Part shown: positions 8,381 through 16,226 of the stretch, in pieces | Layout of the letters: each line of letters begins with the position of its first letter | Numbering within the stretch: position 1 is the stretch's first letter | DNA from: Ardenticatenales bacterium | GTDB lineage: Bacteria > Chloroflexota > Anaerolineae > Promineifilales > UBA4811 | Direction: 5' to 3' | Assembly (NCBI GenBank): GCA_030593075.1 | Contig: JAUVHW010000011.1 | Location: forward strand, 1-32,639 | Length of the DNA: 32,639 nt | Notes under the pieces: generated by a model | The model's input: the letters and a program-made list of their open reading frames with translations, nothing else | The model's database searches: none | What the model was told of the DNA's origin: nothing | Made by a program: the position numbers and the translations under genes

Positions 8381-8408
8381 GGAGAGGGGTAGCTCGCTAC
8401 CCCTCCCC
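8381..8408 (-). terminator. Terminator-like hairpin after the flotillin gene
   Basis: ggagaggggtag - ctcg - ctacccctcccc forms a 12-bp stem (one G-U on the minus strand) with a 4-nt loop, 59 bp downstream of the flotillin stop. There is no T-run after it, so U-dependent intrinsic termination is uncertain. It separates the NfeD/flotillin operon from the oxidoreductase. Confidence 0.5.
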
Positions 8409-8466
8409 GAGTGTAATCACGGTATGGTGCGCGTGCGGCGCGGCTGACGACCAAAGCTGGCAGGGG

Positions 8467-9921
8467 TTACTCCTTGTCCTCGCCGGCCGCCTCTCCGAGG
8501 CCGGGCAGCGCTTTGAGCATCTCGACCAGGTTGACGCCGGTCAGCGCCTCCAGTGTCTCCGGCACCTGAGCCACGATGCTGTTGATGTCGGCCGTCAAGC
8601 GGGAAGCGCCTCCGCCATCACTCCCGCTGTTGATGATGACGAGCCGGTCGGTTTGGGCCAGCGGGCTGGCGATTGCCTCAGCCACCTTGGGAAGCGCCTC
8701 AACGAGCTGCTGGATGATGGCAGCCTGGTTGTACTGCTGCCAGGCGGCCGCCTTTTTCTCCATTGCTGTGGCCTCGGCCGACCCCTGAGCGCGAATGACG
8801 TCAGCCTCAGCTAGACCGCGCGCCTTGTTGGCGTCTGCCTGTCCCATGCCGATCTGCCTGGAGGCTTCCGCCTCACCGGACGCCTCGGTCTCGGTTTGGA
8901 ACTTTTTCGCTTTGGCCAGAGTCTGGATGCGGTATTGCTCCGCCTCGGCCGGCTTGCGAACCGTGGCCAGCAGCTCTTTCTCTTTGCGCAGCGCCTCCTG
9001 CTCCTGGACCTGGATCTGCTTCTGCTTCTCGATGACCTGGATCTGGACAGCCTCGGCCCTGATCTGCTGCTGCGACTTGTTGTCCTGCAGATCGCGCTCC
9101 AGTTCCGCGATCACCTGCTGGCGATTGGTTACCTGGTCATAGGCTGCCTTCTGAACTTCATAATCCCGCTGGGACTCGGCGATCTTGGTCTCCGCCTGGA
9201 ACTTGGCTGTCTCCCCCTTTTGCCGAGCCGCAGCAGATCTGATGGTGGCGTCCCGCGCCGCCTCCGCTTCACCGATGGTAGCGTCTCGCTTGACCTCAGC
9301 GGTGCGCGGCCGGCCCAGGGCGTCCAGGTACCCTTGATCATCCTGGATGTTCTTGATGACAAAGGAATCGATGGCCAGCCCCATGTTGGCCATGTCGGGC
9401 CCAGAGGTCTCCTGCACCTGCTGGGCAAACTTGTCCCGTTCCCGGTAGATCTCCTCCACCGTCAATGTGCCGAGCATGGCTCGCAGGTGACCGGCCAGGG
9501 TCTCATGGGCAACGTGCAGGATCTCGGCCTGGGTCTTGGAGAGAAAGCGCTCGGCGGCCGTCGCGATCGAGACATCGTCCGAGCCTATCTTGATCTGGGC
9601 CACGCCATCCACCGTCACCGGAACACCCTTGACCGTGTATACCTCATCGGTGCCCACCTCAATGGTCATCAGCTCGAGCGAAAGGGTGTCCACTCGCTCG
9701 AGAACGGGCCAGATAAAGGCGGAACCACCGGTGACGACCCGGTACTGGCGCCGGACCTTTTTCCCGGTAGCCGGATCGACCTTTGTCTCTCCCCGGCCGG
9801 AGATGACCAGTACTTGGTTCGGTCCCACCTTTCTCAGCCGGGCCGAGAGCGCGATCACCGCGCCAAAGAACACCAGGGCAACGACAACCAACACAAATGC
9901 CAGAGCTGGAGCGAATTCCAT
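8467..9921 (-). CDS. Flotillin-like SPFH/Band 7 protein
   Basis: A 484-residue flotillin. One N-terminal membrane segment (PALAFVLVVVALVFFGAVIAL) is followed by the SPFH/PHB domain (NQVLVISGRG, GGSAFIWPVLERVDTLSLELMTI, VNVDGVAQIKI-like VTVDGVAQIKI) up to about residue 200. A long Glu/Ala/Lys/Gln-rich coiled coil with EA repeats (GEAEAARDATIRSAAARQKGE) covers about 205-400, and a C-terminal tail contains the PLAQTDRLVIINSG segment. Flotillins scaffold membrane microdomains and oligomerise through the coiled coil. AGGAGG precedes the ATG, and the gene follows the NfeD-like gene by 21 bp. This pairing matches the nfeD-flotillin operons known in many bacteria (YuaF-FloT in Bacillus). Confidence 0.95.
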   Translation of the reverse strand: MEFAPALAFVLVVVALVFFGAVIALSARLRKVGPNQVLVISGRGETKVDPATGKKVRRQYRVVTGGSAFIWPVLERVDTLSLELMTIEVGTDEVYTVKGVPVTVDGVAQIKIGSDDVSIATAAERFLSKTQAEILHVAHETLAGHLRAMLGTLTVEEIYRERDKFAQQVQETSGPDMANMGLAIDSFVIKNIQDDQGYLDALGRPRTAEVKRDATIGEAEAARDATIRSAAARQKGETAKFQAETKIAESQRDYEVQKAAYDQVTNRQQVIAELERDLQDNKSQQQIRAEAVQIQVIEKQKQIQVQEQEALRKEKELLATVRKPAEAEQYRIQTLAKAKKFQTETEASGEAEASRQIGMGQADANKARGLAEADVIRAQGSAEATAMEKKAAAWQQYNQAAIIQQLVEALPKVAEAIASPLAQTDRLVIINSGSDGGGASRLTADINSIVAQVPETLEALTGVNLVEMLKALPGLGEAAGEDKE

Positions 9922-9942
9922 CGTTCAACCTCCTCTCAGTCG

Positions 9943-10584
9943 CTATTGCTCCTCAACCAGGCGGACCACCGCGGTGCCGCCCACAACGTGCACAATCTCC
10001 ACCTTTGCTCCCCGGGGAATAGGGCTGCCGCTCTCGCCTCGCGCACCGTACGTGATCCGCCGCCCCCGGGCCACAAACGCAATCTGTCCAATGCTCCCTT
10101 CGGGTATCGGAACCGTGACCTCACCGACCTGGCCGCCAACCTCGGAGAGCTGTACCTCACTTGACCCCTGGGATTTCAGCAGCACCGCGCCAAAGAAGAG
10201 CTGCATGACACCCCCGACCAGGAGGCCGCCCCCCATGGCCCACAGCAGGCTGGCAGGAGCAGAGACGTGGAAGGCCAGGTTGGCAACGATGCCGGCCCCG
10301 CCGAATCCGGTGATAAAGCTGGCTACGCTGAAGGGGCTTATCGATGGCAGCTGCAGTCCCCCCGCCAGGTCGACATCCGGCGCGTCCACTCCGATGTCCA
10401 CGTCGGGGACATGTATCCCGGCCACATCAAAATCCCCAATGTGCAAGTCGAAATCGGGTCCCCCTACGTCCACATCGGTGCCGAAATCCGCGCCGATGAG
10501 CGAGATCACCGTGTAGATGAGACCGATGGTCACCAGGGCAAAGTAGACGCAGTTGATCGAGTCACCAGGGATCCAGTCAAACAC
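9943..10584 (-). CDS. NfeD-like membrane protein with C-terminal OB-fold
   Basis: The ORF track opens at 10683, but the predicted transcription start lies near 10659 and GGAGG sits 7 bases before an in-frame GTG at 10584, so I start there (213 residues). Order of parts: a hydrophobic segment (CVYFALVTIGLIYTVISLIG), a polar Asp/Val-rich stretch with DVDV, DFDL, DFDV, DVDI and DVDL, two further membrane segments (FITGFGGAGIVANLAF, LLWAMGGGLLVGGVMQLFF), then an OB-like C-terminus (GQVGEVTVPIPEGSIGQIAFVARG). That order is typical of NfeD/YuaF partners of flotillins, as is its place directly before one. The acidic stretch may bind cations; that is a guess. Confidence 0.8.
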   Translation of the reverse strand: MFDWIPGDSINCVYFALVTIGLIYTVISLIGADFGTDVDVGGPDFDLHIGDFDVAGIHVPDVDIGVDAPDVDLAGGLQLPSISPFSVASFITGFGGAGIVANLAFHVSAPASLLWAMGGGLLVGGVMQLFFGAVLLKSQGSSEVQLSEVGGQVGEVTVPIPEGSIGQIAFVARGRRITYGARGESGSPIPRGAKVEIVHVVGGTAVVRLVEEQ

Positions 10585-10665
10585 CAGGCCACCTCCGTAA
10601 GAGAGAGAAAACGCAGGACTCGCGCCCCAGTCCTCCGAGCGCCACCCTACTGTGCTCTCGTCATC

Positions 10666-10694
10666 ATTATATGGGCAGAGCACCGCCGGGTCAA
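10666..10694 (-). promoter_or_regulatory. Promoter of the NfeD-flotillin operon
   Basis: Minus-strand TTGACC - 17 bases - TATAAT, a near-perfect sigma70-type promoter. The predicted start is near 10659, giving a leader of about 75 nt before the GTG. It excludes the upstream ORF-track start at 10683. Confidence 0.75.
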
Positions 10695-10833
10695 GGTGGA
10701 ATCGTCGCCGGCCGGCTGACTAACTGCTGACAGGCGCACCTTGGCGGACGATCAGACCACCCAATGACGGAGAGGACCTGGCGACTGGCGCTCGCATGCA
10801 GCGGGCCCGGTGGCCGGCGGTGGGACAACAGCG

Positions 10834-10848
10834 GCGGACCCGGTCCGC
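10834..10848. promoter_or_regulatory. Palindrome upstream of the moxR promoter (possible operator)
   Basis: gcggacc-c-ggtccgc is a perfect 7-bp inverted repeat with a 1-bp centre, 35 bp before the moxR -35 box, in the 303-bp gap between the divergent nfeD-like and moxR promoters. A chance palindrome is possible in DNA this GC-rich. I see no gene in the gap. Confidence 0.25.
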
Positions 10849-10883
10849 TGCGGTACCCACATGGATGGCGGGCTGGCTTGGAT

Positions 10884-10911
10884 TTGCGCCTGCCTGCACC
10901 CATGCTATACT
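10884..10911 (+). promoter_or_regulatory. Promoter of moxR-DUF58
   Basis: TTGCGC - 16 bases - TATACT with TGC directly before the -10 (extended -10), about 85 bp ahead of the moxR ATG. Confidence 0.6.
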
Positions 10912-10997
10912 GGGCCACGTATTGAACCCACCGCAGGAGCGCGCAGTATAGAGCGTGGTGCTGACGCGAAACCCTTCCTGCCCACCGAGGACGACAG

Positions 10998-11960
10998 ATG
11001 AGTGACGTGAAAGATGTTCGGAAGGTAGCTGACAAGATCATTCAGAACGTTGAGCAAGTCATCATCGGCAAGTCGCTGGCAATCCAGCTGACGGTCATCG
11101 GCCTGCTGGCCCAGGGTCACATGCTGATCGAAGATGTGCCCGGTGTGGGGAAGACGATGCTGGCCAAGTCGCTCTCACGCTCCATTGGGTGCTCCTTCAA
11201 GCGCATCCAGTTCACTCCGGACATGCTGCCCAGTGACGTGACGGGTGTGTCGGTATTCAACCAAAAGACCCGCGAGTTCGAGTTCCGGCCCGGCCCCATC
11301 CACGCCCAAATAGTCCTCACGGACGAGATCAATCGCGCCACGCCCAAGACCCAGGCCGCCCTGCTGGAGGCAATGGAGGAGCGACAGGTGACGGTGGATG
11401 GGACTACGTACGCACTGGAGAAACCCTTTCTGGTGCTGGCCACGCAGAACCCGATCGAGTACGAGGGCACCTTCCCTCTGCCGGAGGCCCAGCTTGACCG
11501 CTTCCTGCTGCGGATCAGCCTGGGATACCCAGAAAAGGAGGATGAGATCCGGGTGCTCGATTCGCAGCAGTACCAGCATCCTGTGGACCAGATCGAACAG
11601 GTGGTAGCGGTAGAGGAATTGCTGGCTGTGCAGGAGGAGATCAAGTCAGTGTACGTGGACCCCCTGATAAAGTCGTACATTGTCGAGCTGGTCCGCCAAA
11701 CGCGACGACACCCAGACATCTATCTGGGAGCCAGTCCACGCGGTTCGCTGGCGCTATACCGCACAGGCCAAGCCCGGGCGGCGGTCCAGGAACGCGAGTA
11801 CGTGATTCCGGACGACATCAAGTCATTGACGCCCGCCGCGCTGGCGCACCGAGTCATCATTGGCCCGGCGGCCCGGATCAAGGACGTGGACGCCAGGTCC
11901 GTGATCGGCGAGATCGTCGACGGTGTTCCTGTTCCCGGCGCCCAGGTACGCGATCGCTAG
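10998..11960 (+). CDS. MoxR-family AAA+ ATPase
   Basis: A 320-residue MoxR/RavA-type ATPase, the usual family length. Walker A is [14 protein letters not shown] (near residue 45), Walker B is VLTDEINRA, sensor 1 lies in [20 protein letters not shown], and the sensor-2 region [10 protein letters not shown] is intact; the C-terminal lid follows. MoxR proteins act as chaperone-like remodelers and are usually paired with DUF58 and von Willebrand-type proteins in envelope or cofactor-assembly systems. GAGGA precedes the ATG. The DUF58 gene follows after 8 bp. The transglutaminase-like and VWA partners often found in such clusters are not in the window. Confidence 0.95.
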   Translation: MSDVKDVRKVADKIIQNVEQVIIGKSLAIQLTVIGLLAQGHMLIEDVPGVGKTMLAKSLSRSIGCSFKRIQFTPDMLPSDVTGVSVFNQKTREFEFRPGPIHAQIVLTDEINRATPKTQAALLEAMEERQVTVDGTTYALEKPFLVLATQNPIEYEGTFPLPEAQLDRFLLRISLGYPEKEDEIRVLDSQQYQHPVDQIEQVVAVEELLAVQEEIKSVYVDPLIKSYIVELVRQTRRHPDIYLGASPRGSLALYRTGQARAAVQEREYVIPDDIKSLTPAALAHRVIIGPAARIKDVDARSVIGEIVDGVPVPGAQVRDR

Positions 11961-11968
11961 CTCCCGAC

Positions 11969-13270
11969 ATGCAGCGGGCCGGCACCGCCTTTCTGATAAT
12001 GCTTGCCAGCCTGGCGGGCGCGCTGATCTCCCGCCGGCCCAAGTCACAGGACCTCCTGTTCAACATCGCCTACCTGCTGGCGATCCTGCTGGCAGTCTCG
12101 TTTCTCTGGACATGGATCAGCATCCGTACGCTGCGCCTGATCCGCGTCACGCGCTCGCGGCGCGCCCAGGTCGGCCGCGCCATGGAGGAGCGTTTTGCGG
12201 TCATCAACACCAGCAGGGTGCCCAAGCTTTGGCTGGAAGTGTTGGATCACTCGGACCTCCCAGCGCACCGAGCCAGCCACATAGTCAGGGGACTGAAGGG
12301 CAGGAGGCGCTACGAGTGGCGAGTGAACACGCTCTGCCTGCGGCGCGGCCGCTACACCCTGGGACCAATTACGGTCACCACCAGCGACCCCTTTGGTTTC
12401 TTTCAGATGCAGCGCGAGTACACGCCTACCTCACACCTGGTGGTGTACCCCATGACGGTGGAGATAGAACGGTTTGCATTGCCGTTGGGGATTCTGCCCG
12501 GCGGCGATGCGCTCCGGCGGCGCACGCACAATATCACCGCCAACGCGGCCGGGGTGCGGGATTACCTGCCAGAGGACAGCTTCAACAGGATTCATTGGCG
12601 TTCCAGCGCCAAGCGCGCCCGGCTCATCTCGAAGGAGTTCGAGCTGGACCCTCTGGCGGACATATGGATCTTCCCGGATCTGCACCTCGCGGTGCAAGAA
12701 ACTGACAGCGACGCAGAAGCAAAGGAAAAGGCATACCTAGACCGGCCGCTCCGTTGGGCCCCGCCGACAAGCTATCAACTGGACCCAAGCACCGAAGAGT
12801 ACGTGGTGACCATTGCCGCCTCACTGGCGCAGCATTTTCTACGACGTAGCCGCGCGGTCGGGATGGTGATCTATTCCCAGGAGCGGGAGGTCATCCAGGC
12901 CGACCGCGGAGAGCGGCAGCTCAACAAGGTCCTGGAGACACTAGCTGTGGAACGGGGATTGGGCGAGGTGCCCATCGATCACGTGCTGACTGCAGAGATA
13001 GATCAGCTGCCGCGCGGCACTACTCTGATCGTGGTCACACCGAATACGAGTGAATCGACTGTGACGCTGGTCCGCCACCTGGAACGCCGCGGCGTGCGAG
13101 TGATGATAGTGCTGGTGGATCCGTCAGGCTTTGGCGGTCGCCGCTCGGCCGCTGGAGTAGCCACATTGCTCCGTTCGGCCGGCACGCCAACCTACCTGGT
13201 CCGGCGGGGCGACGCTCTGGAGGATGTTCTCAGCCAGCCGCGGGGGCCGCAGCACCACTACGCGACCTAG
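11969..13270 (+). CDS. DUF58-domain protein
   Basis: A 433-residue protein with two N-terminal hydrophobic segments (GTAFLIMLASLAGALI and IAYLLAILLAVSFLW), then an extracellular-type beta region (YTLGPITVTTSDPFGFFQ). The DUF58 signature follows: GDALRRRTHNITANAAGVRDYLPEDSFNRIHWRSSAKRARL, whose RxYxxGDxxRxIHWxxSA-type pattern is recognisable. The C-terminal half resembles a degenerate VWA-like fold (ADIWIFPDLHL and the late TTLIVVTPN). It probably works with the MoxR ATPase encoded 8 bp upstream; the molecular function of DUF58 is not established. Its last 41 bp overlap the convergent rsmA gene, so the two transcripts are antisense there. Confidence 0.92.
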   Translation: MQRAGTAFLIMLASLAGALISRRPKSQDLLFNIAYLLAILLAVSFLWTWISIRTLRLIRVTRSRRAQVGRAMEERFAVINTSRVPKLWLEVLDHSDLPAHRASHIVRGLKGRRRYEWRVNTLCLRRGRYTLGPITVTTSDPFGFFQMQREYTPTSHLVVYPMTVEIERFALPLGILPGGDALRRRTHNITANAAGVRDYLPEDSFNRIHWRSSAKRARLISKEFELDPLADIWIFPDLHLAVQETDSDAEAKEKAYLDRPLRWAPPTSYQLDPSTEEYVVTIAASLAQHFLRRSRAVGMVIYSQEREVIQADRGERQLNKVLETLAVERGLGEVPIDHVLTAEIDQLPRGTTLIVVTPNTSESTVTLVRHLERRGVRVMIVLVDPSGFGGRRSAAGVATLLRSAGTPTYLVRRGDALEDVLSQPRGPQHHYAT

Positions 13271-14075
13271 CAAAGGCGTCAGCTAGTTTGGCCCACTCTG
13301 CCAGAGAGAGCGACTGCGCGCGGCGGCGAGGGTCGATTCCGGCTGCAGCGAGCGCCTTCTCGGCATGAGTCGCAGGTATCCCCAGACCTGCTCGGAGGCT
13401 GTTGCGGAGCTGCTTCCGCTTCTGGCCGAATCCAGCCCTCACAACGCGGAAAAAGAGCGCTTCGTCCACGACCTCGACCCGGGGTTCGGGGAAGAGGTCT
13501 ACGCGGACTATGGCCGAGTCCACCCCCGGCCGTGGATAGAACGATCCGGCCTTGAGCACGCGAACCGTTCTGACCTCACCATAGTACTGAACGCCGACCG
13601 CCAGCAGGTTCATCTGGCCCGGCCCGGCAGACAGCCGCTGGGCCACCTCGCGCTGCATGGTGAGCACCATCAGCTGGGGGCGGACCGATGCAGCGAGCAG
13701 GTGCCGCAGAACCGCACCGGTTACATAGTAGGGAAGGTTGGAGACCACCTTGTAGGGCTCACCGGCTAGTTCGGCGGGATCGAGGCTGAGGATGTCGCCG
13801 TGCACCAGCTCGACGTTGGCCGCACCGGCGAGTTCGCCCTCCAGTATGGGGATCAGCCGGCCGTCCAGTTCAACCGCTATCACCCGTCCCGCTGCAGCTG
13901 CCAGCCGCCTGGTCAACGCCCCCAGACCGGCTCCCACCTCCAATACGGTGTCGGTCTCGGTCAGTTCAGCGGCCTCTAGTATGTGGCACAGGGCGCCATC
14001 GTCCACCAGAAAACACTGGCCAAGGCTCTTCTTGGCGCGCAGCCCGTGTCGCTGGAGCAGGTGGCGCGGGTGCAC
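13230..14075 (-). CDS. rsmA: 16S rRNA dimethyladenosine transferase RsmA (KsgA)
   Basis: SAM-dependent methyltransferase that dimethylates two adjacent adenines near the 3' end of 16S rRNA during small-subunit maturation. It has KKSLGQCFLVDDG at the N-terminus, the SAM site VLEVGAGLGALTRRLA, the acidic ELDGRLI, and the catalytic motif NLPYYVTG (near residue 125). The C-terminal domain carries RAGFGQKRKQLRNSL. The ORF-track start (14147) would add a low-complexity peptide read out of frame from the upstream gene. I choose GTG 14075, 2 bases after the upstream stop, giving 281 residues, the family's normal size. No clear Shine-Dalgarno is seen, so translation is probably coupled to the upstream gene. 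The 3' end overlaps the DUF58 gene. Confidence 0.95.
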   Translation of the reverse strand: MHPRHLLQRHGLRAKKSLGQCFLVDDGALCHILEAAELTETDTVLEVGAGLGALTRRLAAAAGRVIAVELDGRLIPILEGELAGAANVELVHGDILSLDPAELAGEPYKVVSNLPYYVTGAVLRHLLAASVRPQLMVLTMQREVAQRLSAGPGQMNLLAVGVQYYGEVRTVRVLKAGSFYPRPGVDSAIVRVDLFPEPRVEVVDEALFFRVVRAGFGQKRKQLRNSLRAGLGIPATHAEKALAAAGIDPRRRAQSLSLAEWAKLADAFARSRSGAAAPAAG

Positions 14076-14077
14076 AA

Positions 14078-15514
14078 TCAGTCGCCGATGATGTAACGAA
14101 TCTTGGTGGGGTCTGGATGGGGGGTCAGTAGGTAGACGTCCACCCAATCGTACCAGAGGACCAGCTCCTCCTCCTCGTATCCCAGGTCAATCCGCTTGCC
14201 CTTGATAGCGCCGCCAGTGTCGGCGGCAACGCCCACGCCGTAGCCCGGCACATAGACCTGCTGAAGCAGGTTGATCACACGCGGGTCGATAGCCACGATT
14301 CCGGTGCGCATGGGCCAGCCTATGGCCGTGATGCCATATGCCGGGTGGCTCGGATCCTTGCCCGAGGTGGCAGCTGTATAGGAGGTTGCTAGCACCCTCA
14401 GCTTGCGCCAGTACTCCAGTGTCTCGTCCGGCGTCTCCAGCTGGCGGATGACAATCTTGGTGCCGTAGGCGATTATGTGGCTGGTAGGCGCCTGCGCCAC
14501 CCATTCGTCCTCAAGGACGCGGCTGACCTCTTGGCCATCCTCATAACGTACCCGAATCCGGCGCTGGAGAAGGCCAGGCCCGCCCTGTTGGGCCACCCGT
14601 CGCAGATCGATCTCCAGGTTCGGATCGGGCTGCCAGGCGCTCTCATAGGGGATCGGTTCGTGCTCGGTGACGATCTCCTCCAACACGCGCACCACGCGAA
14701 CAGTTTCGCCGGGTTCCAGGAGTTCTTCCAGGCTGGGGAGCGTATAGTCCTGACCAATAAGAGCCAGACCCAGCTCGCCAAGCAGTTCCCCTACCGTGGT
14801 TCGGTGCGTTCGCGTGTGGATGGTCTCTCCGTCCACGTGCACCGACACCGGCACCGAGCGGAGGATGGTCACCTCCATGCCAGGCGTCACCCGAGTGTGC
14901 TGCGGAGGCTGGAGGTCGTCTCCCAGATAGAGCGTGATGCCCGCCTCTTGCAGCGCGCGGCCGACAGTCGGCTCCAGCGTATTCAGGGTCAGTCGGACCC
15001 CATGGTCATCCACAATCAGGGGTACCGAGCGGCGCACGGTGATACGCTGCGGCAAGGAGAGAGGATCGCTTAGATCACCGCCGGCCGCCGGGCCAACTTG
15101 CACACCGTCGGCGACAACGCTGTCAGCCGGGGAGAGGGAGATGCTCAGCTCGTCAAGTAGCTCAGCTACGCTGCTGGCCTGGGTTCTGTGAGTAAGCAGC
15201 CGGCCGTCAATGTTCACCGTCACTACTCGAGCGCGCACGACGGTGATCTCCATCCCGTCGTGCAGCGACGCGTCTGGGCGGGGTACCACTTGGTCGCCCT
15301 GCATCAGCTCCAGGCCAACGTCGCTCAGCAATCCGGCAACGCTAGTCTGATGCGTGTTCAGCGCAACCGAACGGCCGTCGGCAGACAGCGTTACGCGCTG
15401 CTGAGAATAGACATACCCTACACCCAGCAGCACGGCCGCAGCAGTCAGCGCCAGGCTTATCCACACACCGCCAGAGCGCTTCCTTCCTGTGCTCTCGCTA
15501 GATCCGTCGCTCAT
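14078..15514 (-). CDS. DUF348-G5-3D cell-wall protein (YabE/RpfB-like)
   Basis: A 478-residue envelope protein. One membrane anchor (ISLALTAAAVLLGVGYVYS, about 18-36) is followed by four DUF348 repeats, recognisable as VxVxVDG...TxxxTVxELLxExGIxL units. Next comes a G5 domain (VLEEIVTEHEPIPYESAW ... RIRVRYEDGQEVSRVLEDE) and a C-terminal 3D domain with YGITAIGWPMRTGIVAIDP and VAADTGGAIKGKRIDL, including the conserved Asp residues. 3D domains resemble the MltA/endoglucanase double-psi barrel, and relatives (YabE, RpfB, YuiC) act on peptidoglycan; an active-site role is inferred. The track uses TTG 15517; ATG 15514 is preferred. The yabE/rpfB-ksgA neighbourhood seen in Bacillus and actinobacteria is kept here. 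Confidence 0.92.
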   Translation of the reverse strand: MSDGSSESTGRKRSGGVWISLALTAAAVLLGVGYVYSQQRVTLSADGRSVALNTHQTSVAGLLSDVGLELMQGDQVVPRPDASLHDGMEITVVRARVVTVNIDGRLLTHRTQASSVAELLDELSISLSPADSVVADGVQVGPAAGGDLSDPLSLPQRITVRRSVPLIVDDHGVRLTLNTLEPTVGRALQEAGITLYLGDDLQPPQHTRVTPGMEVTILRSVPVSVHVDGETIHTRTHRTTVGELLGELGLALIGQDYTLPSLEELLEPGETVRVVRVLEEIVTEHEPIPYESAWQPDPNLEIDLRRVAQQGGPGLLQRRIRVRYEDGQEVSRVLEDEWVAQAPTSHIIAYGTKIVIRQLETPDETLEYWRKLRVLATSYTAATSGKDPSHPAYGITAIGWPMRTGIVAIDPRVINLLQQVYVPGYGVGVAADTGGAIKGKRIDLGYEEEELVLWYDWVDVYLLTPHPDPTKIRYIIGD

Positions 15515-15779
15515 CAACCAGTATCAGTTGAGTCTCCTGCCCCGCCGACCAGGCATCCACAGACGCCCAATTGCAGCCTGCCCACCCCGTGTCCAGGCAA
15601 CCAGCGCTGAACAGCAGCACTCCGGGCCTCCGCCAGACAGGTTCCTCCGCTTGCGCACTGGGAGCCACTATGCTACTGACAGGCCGGTTGGTCAGCACCA
15701 GAACGGCCGCCAGGTGGTTCCGTAGCCCAACCAGCAACAGACGGTCCGTACCTGCCAGGGCAAAGGGCGCGACACGCAA
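15498..15779 (-). CDS. Doubtful 93-codon ORF between the SRP RNA and the DUF348 gene
   Basis: Open frame from a TTG just after the SRP RNA 3' end to a TAG 17 bp inside the DUF348-G5-3D gene. I recognise no family. It has a hydrophobic stretch (TDRLLLVGLRNHLAAVLVL) and two Trp-rich patches. Against it: a weak start codon, no Shine-Dalgarno and no marked third-position GC bias. For it: the DUF348 gene lacks its own Shine-Dalgarno and could depend on translation from this frame. Without it, the 270 bp between the RNA and the DUF348 start hold nothing I can identify. Confidence 0.22.
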   Translation of the reverse strand: MRVAPFALAGTDRLLLVGLRNHLAAVLVLTNRPVSSIVAPSAQAEEPVWRRPGVLLFSAGCLDTGWAGCNWASVDAWSAGQETQLILVDERRI

Positions 15780-15784
15780 CCCGT

Positions 15785-16056
15785 TGGTCGTGCCCCCCTA
15801 ATCGAACTGCGCCATCTGACTCGCCTTTGCCAGCCAGCTCCGGCCAGGCAACCCTGCGGCACCCAGGAGGCATGCCTAATGGCTGCTTCCTCTCGGACCT
15901 GACCAGGTTCGGCGGCTCCTGCCGCGCAGGACCCGGCCTTCCACGCCACTTTGCATCGACAGCCTCAGACGCGTCAGCCCTCGTAGGGGGAGTTCGACCC
16001 CGCTATGGCGGATTGCGGGTACAGGGCACCGCCAGCTCCCCGTCTAGCACGACCAT
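15785..16056 (-). ncRNA. ffs: Large bacterial signal recognition particle RNA (Alu + S domains)
   Basis: About 270 nt, the size of Bacillus scRNA. The 5' part matches the bacterial Alu domain: CGTGCTAGACGGGGAGCTGG, then GCGGTGCCCTGTACCCGCAA. The S domain carries the Ffh-binding loop in CTGGTCAGGTCCGAGAGG followed by AAGCAGCC. The 5' end (TGGTCGTGC) pairs with the 3' end (GCACGACCA), closing the Alu-S rod. The arms around the S domain (CCTGCG, GGCA, AGGAG with their complements) also pair. A consensus promoter lies at 16062-16090. The RNA forms the SRP with Ffh for co-translational membrane targeting. Ends are good to a few bases. No U-tailed terminator is seen downstream. Confidence 0.93.
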
Positions 16057-16061
16057 GAAAA

Positions 16062-16090
16062 ATAGTAGCGGAAAATGGGTCGTTTGTCAA
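16062..16090 (-). promoter_or_regulatory. Consensus promoter of the SRP RNA
   Basis: Minus-strand TTGACA - exactly 17 bases - TACTAT, then a T-run; the predicted start near 16055 coincides with the first base of the paired SRP RNA 5' end. This is the best promoter in the window. Confidence 0.85.
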
Positions 16091-16111
16091 AGACCCCCGC
16101 CTTCCTGCGGG
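16087..16111 (-). terminator. Weak terminator-like hairpin after tRNA-Ser
   Basis: CCCGC-AGGAAG-GCGGG followed by GGTCTTTG on the minus strand, 22 bp after the tRNA 3' end. The stem is short and the U-tract is broken. It overlaps the -35 box of the SRP RNA promoter. Confidence 0.3.
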
Positions 16112-16132
16112 ACTGCCAGCTCCCCCTTTAGG

Positions 16133-16219
16133 CGGAGAGGGTGGGATTCGAACCCACGGTGGATCTCTCCACACGCGCTCTCCAGGCGCGCGCATTAGGC
16201 CGGACTATGCTACCTCTCC
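16133..16219 (-). tRNA. tRNA-Ser (anticodon GGA)
   Basis: An 87-nt class II tRNA. Acceptor GGAGAGG pairs with CCTCTCC, with discriminator G. The D-arm is GCAT...ATGC. The anticodon arm is CGCGC-CTGGAGA-GCGCG with anticodon GGA (reads UCC/UCU). A long variable arm, TGGA-GAGA-TCCA, is typical of serine tRNAs. The T-arm is GTGGG-TTCGAAT-CCCAC. The 3' CCA is not encoded (CCT follows). The gene stands between a MITE-like element and the SRP RNA promoter on the same strand. Confidence 0.97.
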
Positions 16220-16226
16220 ACTCTCG

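Noticed and set aside
8896-10516. Long plus-strand ORFs of 422 and 326 aa over the flotillin and NfeD-like genes
   Set aside because: They are antisense frames of two well-supported genes, have Leu/Asp-run or Ser/Thr/Pro-run composition, and match no family.
14076-14147. N-terminal extension of rsmA in the ORF track
   Set aside because: It reads the end of the upstream gene out of frame, and the family starts shortly before the KKSLGQ motif.
15847-15938. A short 4.5S-type SRP RNA limited to the S domain
   Set aside because: The Alu domain, the closing 5'/3' pairing and the promoter at 16062-16090 show the full-length RNA of about 270 nt.
15985-16000. GTTCGA motif resembling a tRNA T-loop
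   Set aside because: The flanks do not form a T-stem in the correct register and the sequence belongs to the SRP Alu domain.
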